Notes under the pieces: generated by a model | Seen by the model: the letters and a program-made list of their open reading frames with translations, nothing else | What the model was told of the DNA's origin: nothing | The model's database searches: none | In this document: positions 34,519-47,634 of the stretch, piece by piece | Position numbering within the stretch: the first letter of the stretch is position 1 | Layout: the number at the start of each line of letters is the position of its first letter | Position numbers and translations under genes: made by a program | NCBI RefSeq assembly: GCF_902167145.1 | Contig: NC_050103.1 | Location: forward strand, 182,093,625-182,157,624 | DNA length: 64,000 nucleotides | DNA from: Zea mays | Lineage: Eukaryota; Streptophyta; Magnoliopsida; Poales; Poaceae | Reading direction: 5' to 3'

Positions 34519-35234
34519 GTAGCCTTCGGGCCCACCTCAGGGGAGGATACGAGCCTGCGGGTGGGGCCAAAGTCTAACTGGAGATTGGCGCGCTGCTTCC
34601 GGGCATTTGCTGACGTAGTCGCCGCCAACCTGCCTTCGGTCACGCCGTCTGCCATGCCTGTCCCTACGGCTGACGGACACGTGGCCCCCACGCCTGGCGG
34701 TTTCGTCGGGCTACGCGCGAGGCGCCTTGCTGCCGCCGCCCAAGCTGAAAATTATTCCTCTGCAACGGCCTCGAGGTGACGTGCGGTCGTGCGCGGCGGT
34801 TTGCTTCCCGCTCTGCGGTTTGCTTTTTCTGCACCCGGAAACCGACACCCAAGGAGTATGACTCATGGGCCCGGGCCCCCGCGTCATTTACTAGGCCGTT
34901 GCCTTCGGCGGAGATGAAGGGGCGTACTACCGCAGGCGGCGGTTCACTCCTCGCGAGGCGGTTTGCCTTCTCTGCACTTAGAGGCTCGTACGCCAGCCGC
35001 ATGACTTGTGGGCCTAGGGCCTCATGTCAGAGACCGGACAGCTTTGGTGCGCGCCGGGTGAGATTTTCCACGGCGTCTCGGGGCGCGAGCGAGAGAGTCT
35101 CCCTTGAAAGGGGATTCACCCCAAGAGTAGTGGTTACGCTTTTGCATTTTCTCCAACTGCTGCGCCCTTTCGCCTCCGAGCCCTCTGCGCCCCATTGCGT
35201 TCGCGTTCTTCTGTTTTTCGCCGCCGTAGTCGCC

Positions 35235-37310
35235 ATGGCCTCGCTGGTTCATCCCGAGCATTTCCAGACCGAGAGGGCACTCGGCGTGGTGCGCCGCTTG
35301 CTTGGATGGAGTGCGCCGGCGCACGCCAGGAGGATCTGGGCCGGCACTACTCCCCTCGGCGATCTCGCCGCCGGGGAGTTTGTGCTCTTTGTCTCCTACC
35401 TTTCTTGTGGGTTGGCGTTGCCGATCTCGCCCTTCTTCATGCTGCTGCTGGAGGAGCTCGGTCTTCAGCTCCAGCACCTCACGCCCCACTCCATCCTTCA
35501 GGCGGCCATCTTCGCTCACCTGTGCGAGATGTTCGTGGGGGTGGCGCCGTGTACCTCCCTCTTCCGCCATTTTTTGTGCTGGTGAAGTCTGGGAAGGCCA
35601 AGGATCATCTTGGTGCGTGCTACTTCCAGACGAGGGCGGATTCGGTCGGCGCCTACATCTCCTCCCTCAGCGATGCGAGGTGGGAAAACTGGCGTGCTGA
35701 CTGGGTGATCGCCAGTACCGAGGCCAGCGACCACCTCGTACTGCCGAGCGACGGGCCGAGACTCGACAAGAAGCAATGGAGGGCCAAGCCGCCGTTGACG
35801 TTGGAGTTCGAGCCCGTACTGGACAGGATCAAGTCCCTGGCAACCGGTGGTCTGACGTCGATGCACATGGTCAGCGACTTCCTGAGGCGCCGGATCGCGC
35901 TGCTGCAGACGAGGGCACGCCTGAGCTGCTGGTTCACTGGCTTGAACGACCTCGGCCGGATCCACCGTGGGCCAAGCACCGACCTGTCCTGGGAGGAACT
36001 GGAACTCCTGGTGAAGGTGGTTACTGGTGAGTCCTTTGTCCTTGAGACCCTAATCCCTCCCAAGGGTGTCCCTCCGCTCTGCGACGACCAAGGGTTGAGG
36101 GCAGCGATCTTGGCTTGGCTGCCGACCCTCGACAAGAGCGGCATGGTGGTTCGCCAGACCGGCGGTCGGGACCCCCACCGTGGGATCCAGATCCCCGGTG
36201 TACCGGCCGGGGGTTCCCAACCCACCGATGCGGGCCTTAGAGTTCCCCCCGCGGCCCTCAGCCCCTCGGACAAGGGCAAAGGAGCTGCAAGCAGTTCTTC
36301 TGCCCCGGGTGGTTCCGGAAGGTCGGAGGGAGTGAGGCGGCACCGACTGCGCCGCGTCGACGGGACTTTCGTCACGGATCTGCCCCTTGATTCGGAGCCC
36401 CCCAGAAGCGTCAGAGGATAGCTGGCGGGGCCGAGGAGGTCGACTCCTAGGACCAGGGCGCGCAGAGGCGCGTCAGTCCTCCACCGCCACCACCATCTGG
36501 CTCGCCGCTGCCACCCCAGGGGCAACGGCAGCAAGAACAGCAGCAGGGGCAGCGGACGTCCCGCTTCCAGGATCGCTGGAAGGTTCAGGGCCCCAAGTAA
36601 GTGTAGCTCTCTTTTTTGGTCTAGTTATCATATTGACGTGTATTAACCCATTCTTTGCTTATCAGGGCCTCCTCCCCCTCTGCTCCCAAAGTCGCTCCCA
36701 ACGGTGAATCCGGCTCCCAACAGCAGGCGTCCGCTGGGAGTGGTGCCGGTGACCTGCCTCCGCCTTTCACTGCCGAGGCGGCGTCGTCGGGCCCCCAGGT
36801 TCCGTCTGCCACTGCCGAGGCAGTGCCGTCGGGCCCCCGGTTTCAGGCGACGCAGGCAGCGCAGGTAGCCCAGGCGGCTCTGGGCTCCCAGGCGGTGGAG
36901 GCGATGAAGAAGGCCCTTGAAGATCTCTGGGCGGAGCATCGCACCGAGGTCCAGCGTATCGCTGCATGGGCCGACGAGGCGAGCTCGGCACTGGTGCCGC
37001 TGGGGGTGAGCCCCATCCCAGTGTCGAAGCAGTCGGTGTCCATCTCTGACGTGCTCCCGGTGCTGGATTCTGCCTCCGACGCCTGGACCATATCCTTGGC
37101 GCCCGCCTGGAGGCTGAGGGTAGCAGACTCTGTCGGGCGGTAATAGAGTACATCCTGACGTTCTTCCGGAGCCACGACCCGGCCATCTCCCTGGAGCCGG
37201 TGATCACAGGTCCGGTGGCCGACACCGAAGACGCCGCCCGGGGGAGCGTACAAGATGTTGTAGATGCGGTGGCCGAGCGCTTCTAGCGGGATCCTGCTGA
37301 TGATGAGTAG
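35235..37310 (+). pseudogene. Antisense retroelement gene remnant (Transposase_28-like)
   Basis: Starts at the ATG at 35235 (MASLVHPEHFQTERAL). GLALPISPFFMLLLEELG and LQLQHLTPHSILQAAIFAHL match the domain in the antisense gene at 2209-5318. A T-tract at about 35575 has lost one base; the frame continues as FVLVKSGKAKDHLGACYF and onward. A further frame change and a TAG near 36450 follow. A probable intron (GTAAGT near 36598 to CAG at about 36665) precedes an Ala/Gly/Pro-rich second exon. Orientation, position after the 3' LTR and exon pattern match the Grande-like gene, so this is a shared but decaying accessory gene. Confidence 0.68.
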
Positions 37311-37319
37311 TCGGATCTA

Positions 37320-38229
37320 CGGGGAGAAAGCAAGGGTCCCGCTGGGAAGTGGCTTGTAATATATTTTGATTTTGTAAGATACTTTTAAGTACTACTTATC
37401 AAGCAATATTGCAACTTATCTGCATGCTACTTTCCCTTTGTTGTGTGCGTCGTTGCCAACTTCTTCCCTGGTACTTGGCCCCCCTGGGATGTAGGCTCGA
37501 CATGTCGAGGCTGGATGCCAGTATATTTAAGAAAGAATTGGTGACCTGGTCCCTAGGAGGTAATCTCGACTGGGACCCGGACCTGCACACAGCCTTAGCT
37601 AGGAAGTTTTAGTAGCGCACCCATAGGACCCACTAGCTGGAATCTTTTATCCTTTGATTTATGCAACAGGACCTGTAGGATTTAGACTGGGAAGCCAACT
37701 CGTGTGTCCGGACCCCCTGGATCACAGCTCCAAATACTAGGGTACTCGTCGCAGGGTGGTGGAGTGCGTAGGCTTATGGTACAGGACCAGGTTAAGCGGC
37801 TACGCAGCTCCGGACCTCCCTAGGAGACGAGTGTCCTTTCTTTAGAACCGGATCCCAGGTTTCCGGACCCGCAGGACTATAGTTCCAAATACTTGGATAC
37901 CCGTCATAGAATGGTGAAGCGTGCGGGCTTTGGGTACGGGACCAAGCTAAGTGGTCGCACGGCTTCGGACCACCCTAGGAGACAATTATCCGTTCTCTTG
38001 TACTGGCCCCCAGGCTACAGGACCTGGCTACTCAATGCGGATGTCAATATACCAGCAATGGGGGGAAACTGTATGGGTGGGTTAGATAAAAATAATGGTT
38101 GTTAACTTAAGTAGAATACAACCATCACAAAGCAAATCTGGGGGGGGGTTCCTTTCTTCATAACTTGATATTCATGAGCGTAAACCAACAGACCGGGTTT
38201 ATGAGGGCGGACCTCACCGGGCTAGCATA
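37320..38229. other. Non-coding spacer with a two-copy tandem duplication
   Basis: Two diverged copies of a ~165-bp block (about 37690-37855 and 37856-38030). Each contains CTCCAAATACT or TTCCAAATACT, then GGTGGAG or GGTGAAGCG, and ends CCTAGGAGAC. No gene is seen. Confidence 0.55.
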
Positions 38230-40699
38230 CATATATGCGCCACCTAGTTACAAAGGAAGAAAACTGAATCCCCCAACTTTGCTTTTATGGAAAGAACTTA
38301 CAGAGGTGCTCTATGTTCTAGGGATTGGGCAGATACTCTCCTTCAGTTGTGGCAAGGTGGACACACCCGGGTCGGCATACTTCCGTCACCTTGAAGGGTC
38401 CTTTCCAGCTAGGGGAGAGTTTATGGAGCCCTTCTCGGTTCAGTACTTGCCTCAGGACTAGGTCCCTGATCCTGAGCTTCCTACTATGCATGAACCGTTG
38501 GTGGTAGCGCCTAAGCGCTTGGTTGTACTGTGCATTTCAGATTGCCACTTGCCATCTGTGCTCATCGATGAAGTCCATGTCTTCACGTCGCAGCTGTTCC
38601 TACACAGACTCATTGAAAGCCTGGACCCGTGGGGAGCCCATGATGATTTCTGGGGGAAGGCAGGCTTCGGCCCCGTAGACCAGGAAGAACGGGGTCTCCC
38701 CGGTAGCTCGGCTGGGAGTTGTTCGGTTCCCCCATAACACGGACGGAAGCTCACTGACCCAATTTGCACCATGCTTTTTTAAGCAGTCGTAGGTGCATGT
38801 CTTGAGTCCCCTGAGGATCTCTGTGTTTGCCCTTTCCACTTGGTCGTTACTCCTAGGATGAGCTACGGGCGCGAAGCAGAGCTGGGTGCCGATGCCCTCA
38901 CAATACTCCTGGAAGATCCGACTTGTAAACTAGGTTCTGTTGTCCGTAATGATACAACTTGGGACCCCAAATCTACAGACGATGGACTTGAGGAAGGCGA
39001 CAGCGGCACCCTGGGTGATGCTGACTATAGGGGTGGCCTCTGGCCACTTGGTGAACTTGTCGATGGCGACGAAGAGGTACCAGTATCCGTCGACGGCCCT
39101 GGGAAATGGTCCCAGGATATCCACCCCCCATACGGCGAATGGCCAGGAGGGCGGAATCATCTGCAGAGCCTGAGCTAGTGTGTGTATCTGCTTTGCGTGG
39201 AATTGACATGCCTCGCGGGACTTGACCATCTCAGCTACGTCCTGGAGAGCGGTTGGCCAGTAAAAGCCATGTCGGAAGGCCTTACACACCAGTGTGCGGG
39301 ATGATGAATGACTTCCGCACTCTCCTCCATGGATCTCTGTGAGCAACTCACGGCCCTCCTCCTGGGTAATGCACCGCATCAGAATGCCGTTGGCACCACG
39401 GCGGTAGAGACCCCCTTCTATCACCGCGTAGCATTTGGCCAACCGCACTATGCGCTATGTGGACACATGGTCTTCAGGAAGGATATTTTCCTTCAGATAG
39501 TCCCGGATCTCGGAGATCCATGCATCGGGACCACTCTGAGATACTGACTGCAGCGCTAAGGGACTAGCAGGATTTCCTATAGCACACATAGCCTTTGGTG
39601 GGTTCTATAGATGGGACGCCACCGGGACCGCTAGCTTTAGGGTGCTAGTCTCGCCCCCTTCGTCCAGCTCGGCCGGCTGGGCGGTGGGTCTCAGCAGCCG
39701 TCTTTCGAAGACGCCCTCGGGCACGGGTGCCCAAGTTGATGCCCTCACAGAAAGGTCATCTGCCACCGAGTTTTGTTTGTCGAAGGAACGTGTTGCAATT
39801 CCAGTGCAGTGAAGTCCTTTTCCAACTTCCTCACGTGAAGTAAGTACGCTCCGAGTCTGGGTTCGTTGCAGCTACACTCCCAACGGACTTGCTTGATAAT
39901 CAGCTAGGAGTCCCCCTTCACTAGAAGCTAGCGGATCCCTAGGGATAGGGCCGCCGACAAGCCGAAGATTAGTGCTTCGTACTCCGCCATGGTGTTGGTG
40001 GCCTTGAACTCAAGGTGCACCATGTACCTCACTTGATCTCCACTTGGGTCGATGAGGACCACTCCAGCTCCACCAACTTGCTGACGGGCGGACCCGTCGA
40101 AGAAGAGTGTCCAGTGGGGCTCGGTGAAGACCGGACCCCTGGGCTCCGCGGGTGTGGGGCCCGAATTGGGATTCGGACCCCCTAGTAGCACTCGGGGGAG
40201 GCGTCCACTCCACGATGAAGTCAGCCAGGACCTGGCTCTTGATGGCGTGGCGAGGCTGGAAGTCCAGTTGGAACTCAGCGAGCTCCGCTGCCCACTTGGC
40301 GATGTTGCCTGTGGCATTAGAGTTATGGAGGATGGCCCTTAATGGGAAGGAGGTCACCACCACGACCCTGTGTGCCTGGAAATAGTGGCGCAGCTTCCTG
40401 GACGCAATAAGCACAACATAGAGAAGCTTATCCGTCTCAAGGTACTAGGTCTTTGCTTCATGGAGGACCTCACTGACATAGTAGACCAGCCTCTAAATGG
40501 TCCGGACCCCTGTAGCTGGTCCTGAGCCCTCAGGTTCCTGATCTTCTTGCACCGTCCTCTCAATGACTAGTACCATGCTCACCGCTTCTACAGCCGCCGC
40601 AACGTATAAATACAGCGGCTCCCCAGGCTCTGGGGCTACCAGTATTGGTAGGGACACCAGGTGCTGTTTCAACTCTTGGAAGGCTTGTTCTGCCTCTTC
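38230..40699 (-). pseudogene. pol: Pol remnant: RNase H and integrase of the AGACC-flanked element
   Basis: From high to low coordinates: end of RT/tether (EEAEQAFQELKQHLVS near 40690), RNase H (FDGSARQQVGGAGVVL near 40090), integrase zinc region with HGGECGSH and VKSREACQFH (one of the expected cysteines is Arg), integrase core with WGVDILGP and IITDNRT (Gly after Asn is Arg), an integrase C-terminal part (ELPSVLWGNRTTPSRATG near 38750), and a pol C-terminus near 38300-38460. Several stops break the frame. RT proper and gag are absent. Confidence 0.8.
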
Positions 40700-43600
40700 T
40701 GTGGCAGAACCGCCCGAAGTATTCCAACTTAAGTGCCTAAGTCCCGCCTTAGAGGCTAGACCACACTTAAATAGAAATAACACGTCAGTCCCTCGGATCT
40801 AGTCCGACGAGGCCACTAACAGGATCAAGTACCACGTACTCACTCGATGGTGAGGCACAGAGCAAATACAATAAAGCGTAAAACCATACATTAAGGAGTA
40901 TCAAATTATTACATCAACATCGGAGTTTTAGCAAAAGTGGAGATCATTGTTCGGAATGCAGCGGAATAAAACTAACGATAAGTAAACGGAGAGATGGGGA
41001 AGCATGTCCCATCACTCCTCATGCTCCTCCTCGGCCGAGGTAGGGTCCCACTCGACTGTCGAACCCGGTGGCAAGATGGACGGCCAAGTCACTCCAGCAA
41101 CCATGTCCTCCAGAGAACCTATAAAATTATGCCACAAGCAAGACTGAGTATACTAATACTCAACTAGACTTACCCGGTGTGAGGAGTCTACTCCTCTACC
41201 TCTAGACATGCAGCTGTTTGGCTGAGGGGTTTGGTTGCCAAAAGCACTAGCTGGGTCTAAAAATCAAGTTTTAGCTTTTTCAAGTTTTAGTGTGACTCTC
41301 TTAAGACTAAATGTGTACTATCTACTCATTCATGGTATCAAGCAATTTAGCAATCAAGATCTTTTGCCAAATCATCACATTTCCACTTGTTACTCAATGC
41401 AGTACAATGGATCAAGCAGTCTCATTAGCTGCGAGAAGCAGACGATTCGAATCGAGTTTTTATCCTTGCAAGGTAAACCTAAACACACGACGTGGCGAGG
41501 CACTCCGTCCCCACACACATCAACCGTCCCCATCGATTCCCCGTCAGCAGAGAGGGGCTCACCGCCTTGGCATACAATGCCTCACTGACCCCGACTACCG
41601 TCGTGCAGTGACCGCACTTGTACGCACCATAACCGGAATGGGAGACCACGTCTCAGGTCGCGTGAAGAGGGCAATCTGCTGCCAGGTTCAATCAGGTACT
41701 AGGCTTACTAATTTACCATATTTCTTGGCATGTGCTTAGTACGTTCAAACGCTTGACACAGGTATCCGCACGTTAATCCTTATTCCAATTTCGTCTCGTA
41801 GACATCGCAACCCCCATGGGTCCGAGTCCACAGACCCTTATCATTATGTTATCAAGGTGGATACAATCAATTTCCTAACCTCGCGCGAGTGCTAGAAAAA
41901 TCACTCGACTTCTACCGAGATCCCTAATTAGTAAAACAGCTACTCGACCTAGCATACTAGTATCCATCTCAAAAGGTATCCTGAGTCATGCAACTAAGGT
42001 TCCAAACAACTCCTATACTTAAGTGCACAATACAAGCCTACAAACATTAAGTGCAGTAAAATAGCATATAGAATAGGTTATGCATAAAACCGGGGCTTGC
42101 CTTCCAAAGCTGGGGCAGGCAGATCCTCGATGGCAGGCTCTGGTGCTGGATCCTAGTGGTTATTTAGTCATGATTTTCCAAAGTTTGATGCCCAAAAGAC
42201 ACTTATAACTAACTAATTGAAAAATGTCAAACAACAGAACTTTCATTTTTCCTAAGTTCTTAGCAAAAGAACAATCATTCCTAAGGTAGGGGTGTTTTCT
42301 CCTTAGGATTATTTTCTTATGACTTTTCAAAGTTTTCTCTGTTTTTCATGAATAATGGTGAGTTTCACTTCTTTCCACTGGACTATGGTTTAACAGATTT
42401 TTCTTGTGAACTACATGACTTAGGCATGCTAGGAAAAATATGGTTGCCCTCTGGTTTCCATTTTTAATCCCTTTTCTTAATTTTCCTAAGTTTGAGCATA
42501 AACAAGCTTTAGTGAACAAACTCTCCTTAACCTTGTATACTGGGGTGTTTATTAATTTTAAACAGTGTAACTACTAGGTTAGTGTCTCCACTATTTTTCT
42601 TAACCCTGGTCTAACAATATTTCTATTTTCCTCCTAATATTAAGTTTTGGGCAGTTTTCTTATTTAATTCAAAACTCTAGAAAATAATACAAGAACTATG
42701 GGATTTATTATTTTTGCCTGATAGATCATATTTCACAAAGTCTAGGAAAATTGGTTTGACAAATTTTGGATGATTATTCTTCAAGTTATGCATTTATTAA
42801 GTTCTCTGCATTATTTAAAAGAAAATAAATTCGAAATGGAAAAGAAATAAAGGTTTGCTCTGAGGCCCCTGATTTTCTCTCCCTCTTCCCTCACAAAACA
42901 GTCATCGGTCTACTATTTGCATGGGTCACTGACATTGCACAAAACCCCCTGGACCTAGCCGAAATCTAACTCGCGCTCCCTGGCTGGCTTAAACAGTACC
43001 CGCGGCATAGATTACGGCGGCGAGGCTTACCGGCGGCAGTAGAGCTCCGGCGGGGTGGTCAGTGACGTAGGGGAGGTCATGGCGGTCACGTCGGTGTGCG
43101 GGTCGGCGTCATAGGTGGTCGGAGCTGCCCTGGCCACGAGCGCAGGCGGCGGAGGTCGTCGTCGGCTCCGGCTCCGGCCAAACCACGGCGATATAGTTCA
43201 ATTAAATTGCACGAAGAGCTCCACGGGGTGATGTAGAGGCCATGCGTGCAATGAATTGAGAAATGGTACAGAGGCTCACCCGGTCCACATGCTCCGGCGG
43301 GGTTCCGAAATCCGGCGAGTACGATTGCGCTATTCTGGTGGCGGGGGTCCTCGGTTCAAGATCGAGCAAGCTTCACGGCCTCCTAGGGGAGCTATCTAAG
43401 GGCTTGGATCGAGCGGAGGACGGCAGGAAAGGGGGTTGGCCACGGTGGTTGCCCTCGGGCTGCTCTGGCGGGTCGCGGGGAGGTCGCCGGAGCTATGGGC
43501 GAGCTCGGAGAAGTTTGGCGCGGTACAGAGGAGGCAACGGGGAAGATGGCCAGGCACTGAGGTGGGCTTTATAGCCGCGGTGCGGGCGTGGTCACGGGGC

Positions 43601-44438
43601 GGCCGCGGGCGCGCGGGGGTTCGCGTGCGGGCGTGCTCTGAGCGCGCCTCCGAGTGTCAGCCCTCGTCGAACACGTGGGGGTTTGCTTCTGCCAGGGTTC
43701 AACGGCCGATTTGAGCTCCTTAGCGTATTGATCTTGACAAAACCCCCGTGTACGGTCTCTTCCCTGCACCAAATCCTACCTTTTTTTATGTGAGTTCCAA
43801 GCAAGGATACGGTCGGGGTAGAGAGATATAGGGGTGAGAAGTCGGCTCTGTCAGAGCTGTCCACACCGAGACAAAAGCCATGCCAAGTCGTGTCAAATGG
43901 CTTAGGTTTGGGTTCAAACTTTTCCAGGGTGTTCTAGGGATCTTTGGGCGCCATTTTGTCAATTGGACCAAAAGGTTTTGAGTTTGGGATCAAGGTGAAC
44001 ATGTTTGATCTTTGAAAGAGGGTCGATTTTGAACTTGAGCAAATCCTGATTTTCCTTTTAAGCTCTACTCTTTGGTGACCTTTTTGGGTTTTTTCTGAAA
44101 TCTTTTTGGGGTCACTCTCTCTCTCGTTTTTGTAGGGTATTAAGTGTACTACCACTTTTATAATTAGCCCAAGTCATGACAATGTGATTTACATAGACTT
44201 TTTGCCATAATCCCCTCTAGGGCTCCATTTGCCTACAAGGGATTTGAACTAGGGTTTGAGTCATTCTCTTCTCTTTAGTGCATGATAAGGCCAAGGCATG
44301 ACTTCTAAGATGGGTTACACCTACTTAGGATCTTGATCCCCAAGTTTGGTGTCTTTTGCTTAAACTAAACCACATGTGATGATGGGTTCAATAGTGTAGT
44401 CTTGAGTGAAAACCCTAAGTAACACCTGGGGTGTTACA
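40700..44438 (-). repeat. 3' LTR of the chromodomain gypsy element
   Basis: 3.7 kb, mostly AT-rich with a GC-rich block at 43000-43700. The ORFs inside (43263-43714) have no recognised family. The lower boundary (40700) is less certain than the upper. Confidence 0.68.
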
Positions 44439-44693
44439 ACCCTCCCCCCTTAAAGGAATCTCGCCCCGAGATTTTTTTTGTAGGGTCCTTCAGAGGGGGT
44501 ACCAAGAGGCGGGCTAGGGTGTTGCATTTTCATCTATCCAAGTTTCTCTAGTTAACTGCTCTTCGAATGTCATTCTCTTTGCAACTTCAGAAGGAAGCCC
44601 TTTTAAAACCATTTTCCAAGTTTACAATTCCTTTAACATCTAAGTTTTTCTTATATTTAGTTTCGAAGGGCAGGTGGGGGTGGGTTTTTGGGG

Positions 44694-45104
44694 TTACGTA
44701 TCGATTCCTTTGGGCAGAAAGTCGGGGAAGCGAGATCGTAGAAAATCCTCAGTCTCCCACGTAGCTTCTTCTACTGAATGGTGACTCCACTGAACCTTAT
44801 ACATTCTGATCGACTTTGCCCGTGTTGATCTCTCCTTTTGATCCAATACCTTGACGGGGTGCTCTTGATAAGACAAGTCTGGTTCTATCTCAATTTCCGG
44901 TTCAGGTAGTACTTTGGTGGGTAAGCAGACACACTTCCGTAGCTGAGATACGTGGAACACATCATGAACTACTGACGTGTGGGGTGGCAACTCCAATTGA
45001 TATGCTACGGGTCCACAATTTGCTTTGATCTCATAGGGCCCAATGTAGCGAGGGGCTAACTTGCCCTTGATTCCAAACCTCTGAACACCCTTGGTGGGTG
45101 ACAC
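44694..45104 (-). pseudogene. pol: C-terminal integrase/chromodomain fragment
   Basis: About 136 residues: GPYEIKANCGPVAYQLELPP (integrase C-terminal beta-barrel), HDVFHVSQLRKC, then a chromodomain-like segment with YKVQWSHHSVEEATWE. This places the element in the chromovirus (Tekay/Del) clade. Upstream pol is missing, so it is a fragment although this part is open. Confidence 0.85.
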
Positions 45105-45110
45105 CTTGCA

Positions 45111-47614
45111 AATTTACCTTGTTATTCCATTACTTTTATAGCCAATCATCCTATTTATCGACCTGCTGCCGCTAAGATTGGGCCACCCTAGTACCGAATA
45201 TAACTCGACACCTATAAAATATTATGTCTGCACATGTGCAAAGTAATAGAAGAATATAACAATCTCTAAAATCTAGCAACTAGCCATCCATTCAGCAATG
45301 CACATCAATACAAAATCAATATATACAACTACGTATGCACTCAAAGCTCTAAAGTATACATGTAGAGGGTGAACAATTAGCAGACAATTTGTAAACAGTC
45401 ATCAAGGGATTCAAAGTTGGACTGGTGTTGTGGTGGGCTGGTGGCATCGCCATGGTCATGTAGGCATGGAGCGGTGGCCGACAATCAACGAAGAGGTTGA
45501 GCAGAGAAGTTAGGGTTAGAGGACTAGAATTGATGATTATATACTGTTAGCATTATTTTTGGACAGGTTGAGTGAAATTGTGGATGGGCTAGGTTGCATG
45601 CTGCTTGAGAGCCGGAGGAGGCATATTGTATTATTTTTTATCGGGTTGGCAGGCTGATACATGGGCTAAAATTGTGGCCCATGCCCAATCTGAATTTTTT
45701 ACTCGATTTAGAATTATGGCCTAGCGCCCACTTGGGTCATTGTTCGGGTTGGGTCAGATTGGTTTTTTTGTGTGGGTTGGGCCAGGTTGATCGGTTTGGT
45801 GTCTGTGTTCAGATCTACGTGTCTAGTGCTGGCACTATACACCACATTGGACATGGAACTCAAAGAACTTATAAAATGGGTCCATTATCTATAACACCCA
45901 CCAGACATGTTTGGTATTGGCACTAAATGCCACACTTTATGGAGAACTCAAAGAGCTTGTAAAATGGCTCTATCAACTCTTAACACTCACCGAACATTCA
46001 AAGAGCATGAGTTTTGATACATCAGCCCTAACACGCACCAGACATGTTCGATGGTGTATCTAGTGTGTGCACCAAACACCAGACACACAATAATGACTAG
46101 TTTAGAGCTGTTGGAAAATATAGCTATTGGGAGTGCACTGAACATGTTCGATGTGGGTACCCGTGGTGCATTCGACATATCTGGTGCCCCTAAAATATGC
46201 TCTTTAAGAGGGTAACGATTAGATTTCTTTTCAGTTCTATAGTTAGACCTTGCGACTAGTATTGGCCTATATCTCTAAACTCCATTCATGTATATTCACC
46301 TCTTGAGAGCTAAGAAACACAATCCACTTATTTGCATCCTTTGAATCTTCATTTGGGTGAGATTGGATAACCCCTAGTGCATCACATATAGTTCTTGTAT
46401 CTTATGGCATGCACAAGTGGACGTCTAGGGTTGGATTGACGCTCAACGCATGGTTGTGTGGCGGCGTGGCCGACTCGGTGCCTGGCCCATTCGCGACCCA
46501 GACGTCTAGCTAGGGCTTCCATTACACTCCATATATATAATGATATTTGTCAACTAGGGTGAAGCTTCGCCCGGACCGTCCCACCATGCCTTCCGTGCGC
46601 CCGTACAAGACCACCACAACACCCCCTACACAGCCCCAATGTTAGCCCAAATTTGCGGGACCCCAAAAAAGGATTTGGGTTTGTTTTCAGCGCCTGACCT
46701 AGAGATGGAAAACCTGATAGTCACTTAGAGGGGGTGAATAGGCGACACTTGAAGTTTTAACACTCAAACAAAACTTGATCCCAATTAAACGTTAGAACAA
46801 GAGAGAATATAAACCAAGTGAGGGAAAAATTTTATCTTGCACTTGTTGCTCTTATAGATGCAAAATTAGTTTAGAGATCAACCCAAGTGATTTAGAATGA
46901 GAGTGTAACAAGAGAACTTAATGGAGGAAAGATAAGAACGAATCGCAATAGAAAGTAAAGAACACAAGTAGACTCACAATTTGTTTTACCGAGATTCGGT
47001 TTTAAATAACCTACGTCCCCATTGAGAAGTCCCTCGGGGTCTCTTTCAACCCTCTCAAAGCAATCCCAACGATCAAGCTTGAGCCCCCCTAGATCCTATA
47101 GAATGAGAGACAGATTCTCTGCAAGGTACTTCACAAATTTAGAGCCTCTTGCTAGTCTTTACAATAGAATATCACCTACACAAGAGCAAGAAACACACCA
47201 ACATAACACCAAGAACGCATATTACAAGATCACACTCTCTCTACAATGACTATCTCTATACAAATGGACTGCTCGGATCTCTCGAAATGGCTTGAAGGTG
47301 TTGCACAAGTGTTTGGGAATGATGCACAACTCTAGTGATGATTGGTGCATTGAATGGGCTGTTAGGGGTGGGGGTATTTATAGCCTCAAACCCCTCAAAG
47401 AGTCATTGGAAAGATTGCTAAAAATCTGCTTTCTTTGTGTGCAACCGGACCTCCAACGATCACCTCCATTAACATGAACTGCCCCGATCGCGCCATGCCA
47501 TGTGGCACCGGTCCGGTGCGACACATGACCTTGCCACGCGTCCTGCCACGTCAACTAGCCGTTGAAGCTGACAGTTGAACGGTGAACTTTCCGTTGGACC
47601 TGACTAGTCTGGTG
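45111..47614. other. Unassigned AT-rich region with degenerate repeats
   Basis: No gene recognised. 45830-46160 has three or four diverged repeats of a block with CACCAGACATGTT and AACTCAAAGA. From about 46718 the words TGATAGTCAC and TAGAGGGGGTGAATAGG are a common grass repeat, possibly an LTR, and continue after the hAT element at 51652; its limits are not found. Confidence 0.4.
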
Positions 47615-47634
47615 TAGGCATGGCAATTTCACCC

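Larger units (their letters stand above)
33380..40699 (-). mobile_element. Decayed gypsy retrotransposon with antisense gene, nested in the previous LTR
   Basis: Minus-strand element beginning with its 3' LTR (33380-34518, 1139 bp; TGTCGGAGAGG to GGTACCGACA). The preceding bases AGACC (33375-33379) are the putative target duplication. Inside come a plus-strand antisense pseudogene, non-coding sequence with a ~165-bp duplication, and a pol remnant up to 40699, where another element is inserted. RT, gag and 5' LTR are not found on the other side. Confidence 0.8.
40700..45110 (-). mobile_element. Chromodomain gypsy element (Tekay/Del type), 3' LTR and pol end only
   Basis: Inserted in the pol of the previous element. 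Minus-strand 3' LTR 40700-44438 (3739 bp), TGTAACACC start on the element strand. The polypurine tract on the complement of 44439-44455 (TAAGGGGGGAGGG) follows the remnant ATCTCGGGGCGAGATTC typical of this clade. The bases before it, TCTTC (40695-40699), are the candidate target duplication. The lower LTR end is placed by TG...CA rules only. Pol is cut at about 45105; nothing of the rest is found beyond. Confidence 0.72.

Noticed and set aside
43263..43714. GC-rich ORFs near 43.3-43.7 kb
   Set aside because: Within the 3.7-kb LTR; no recognisable domain.
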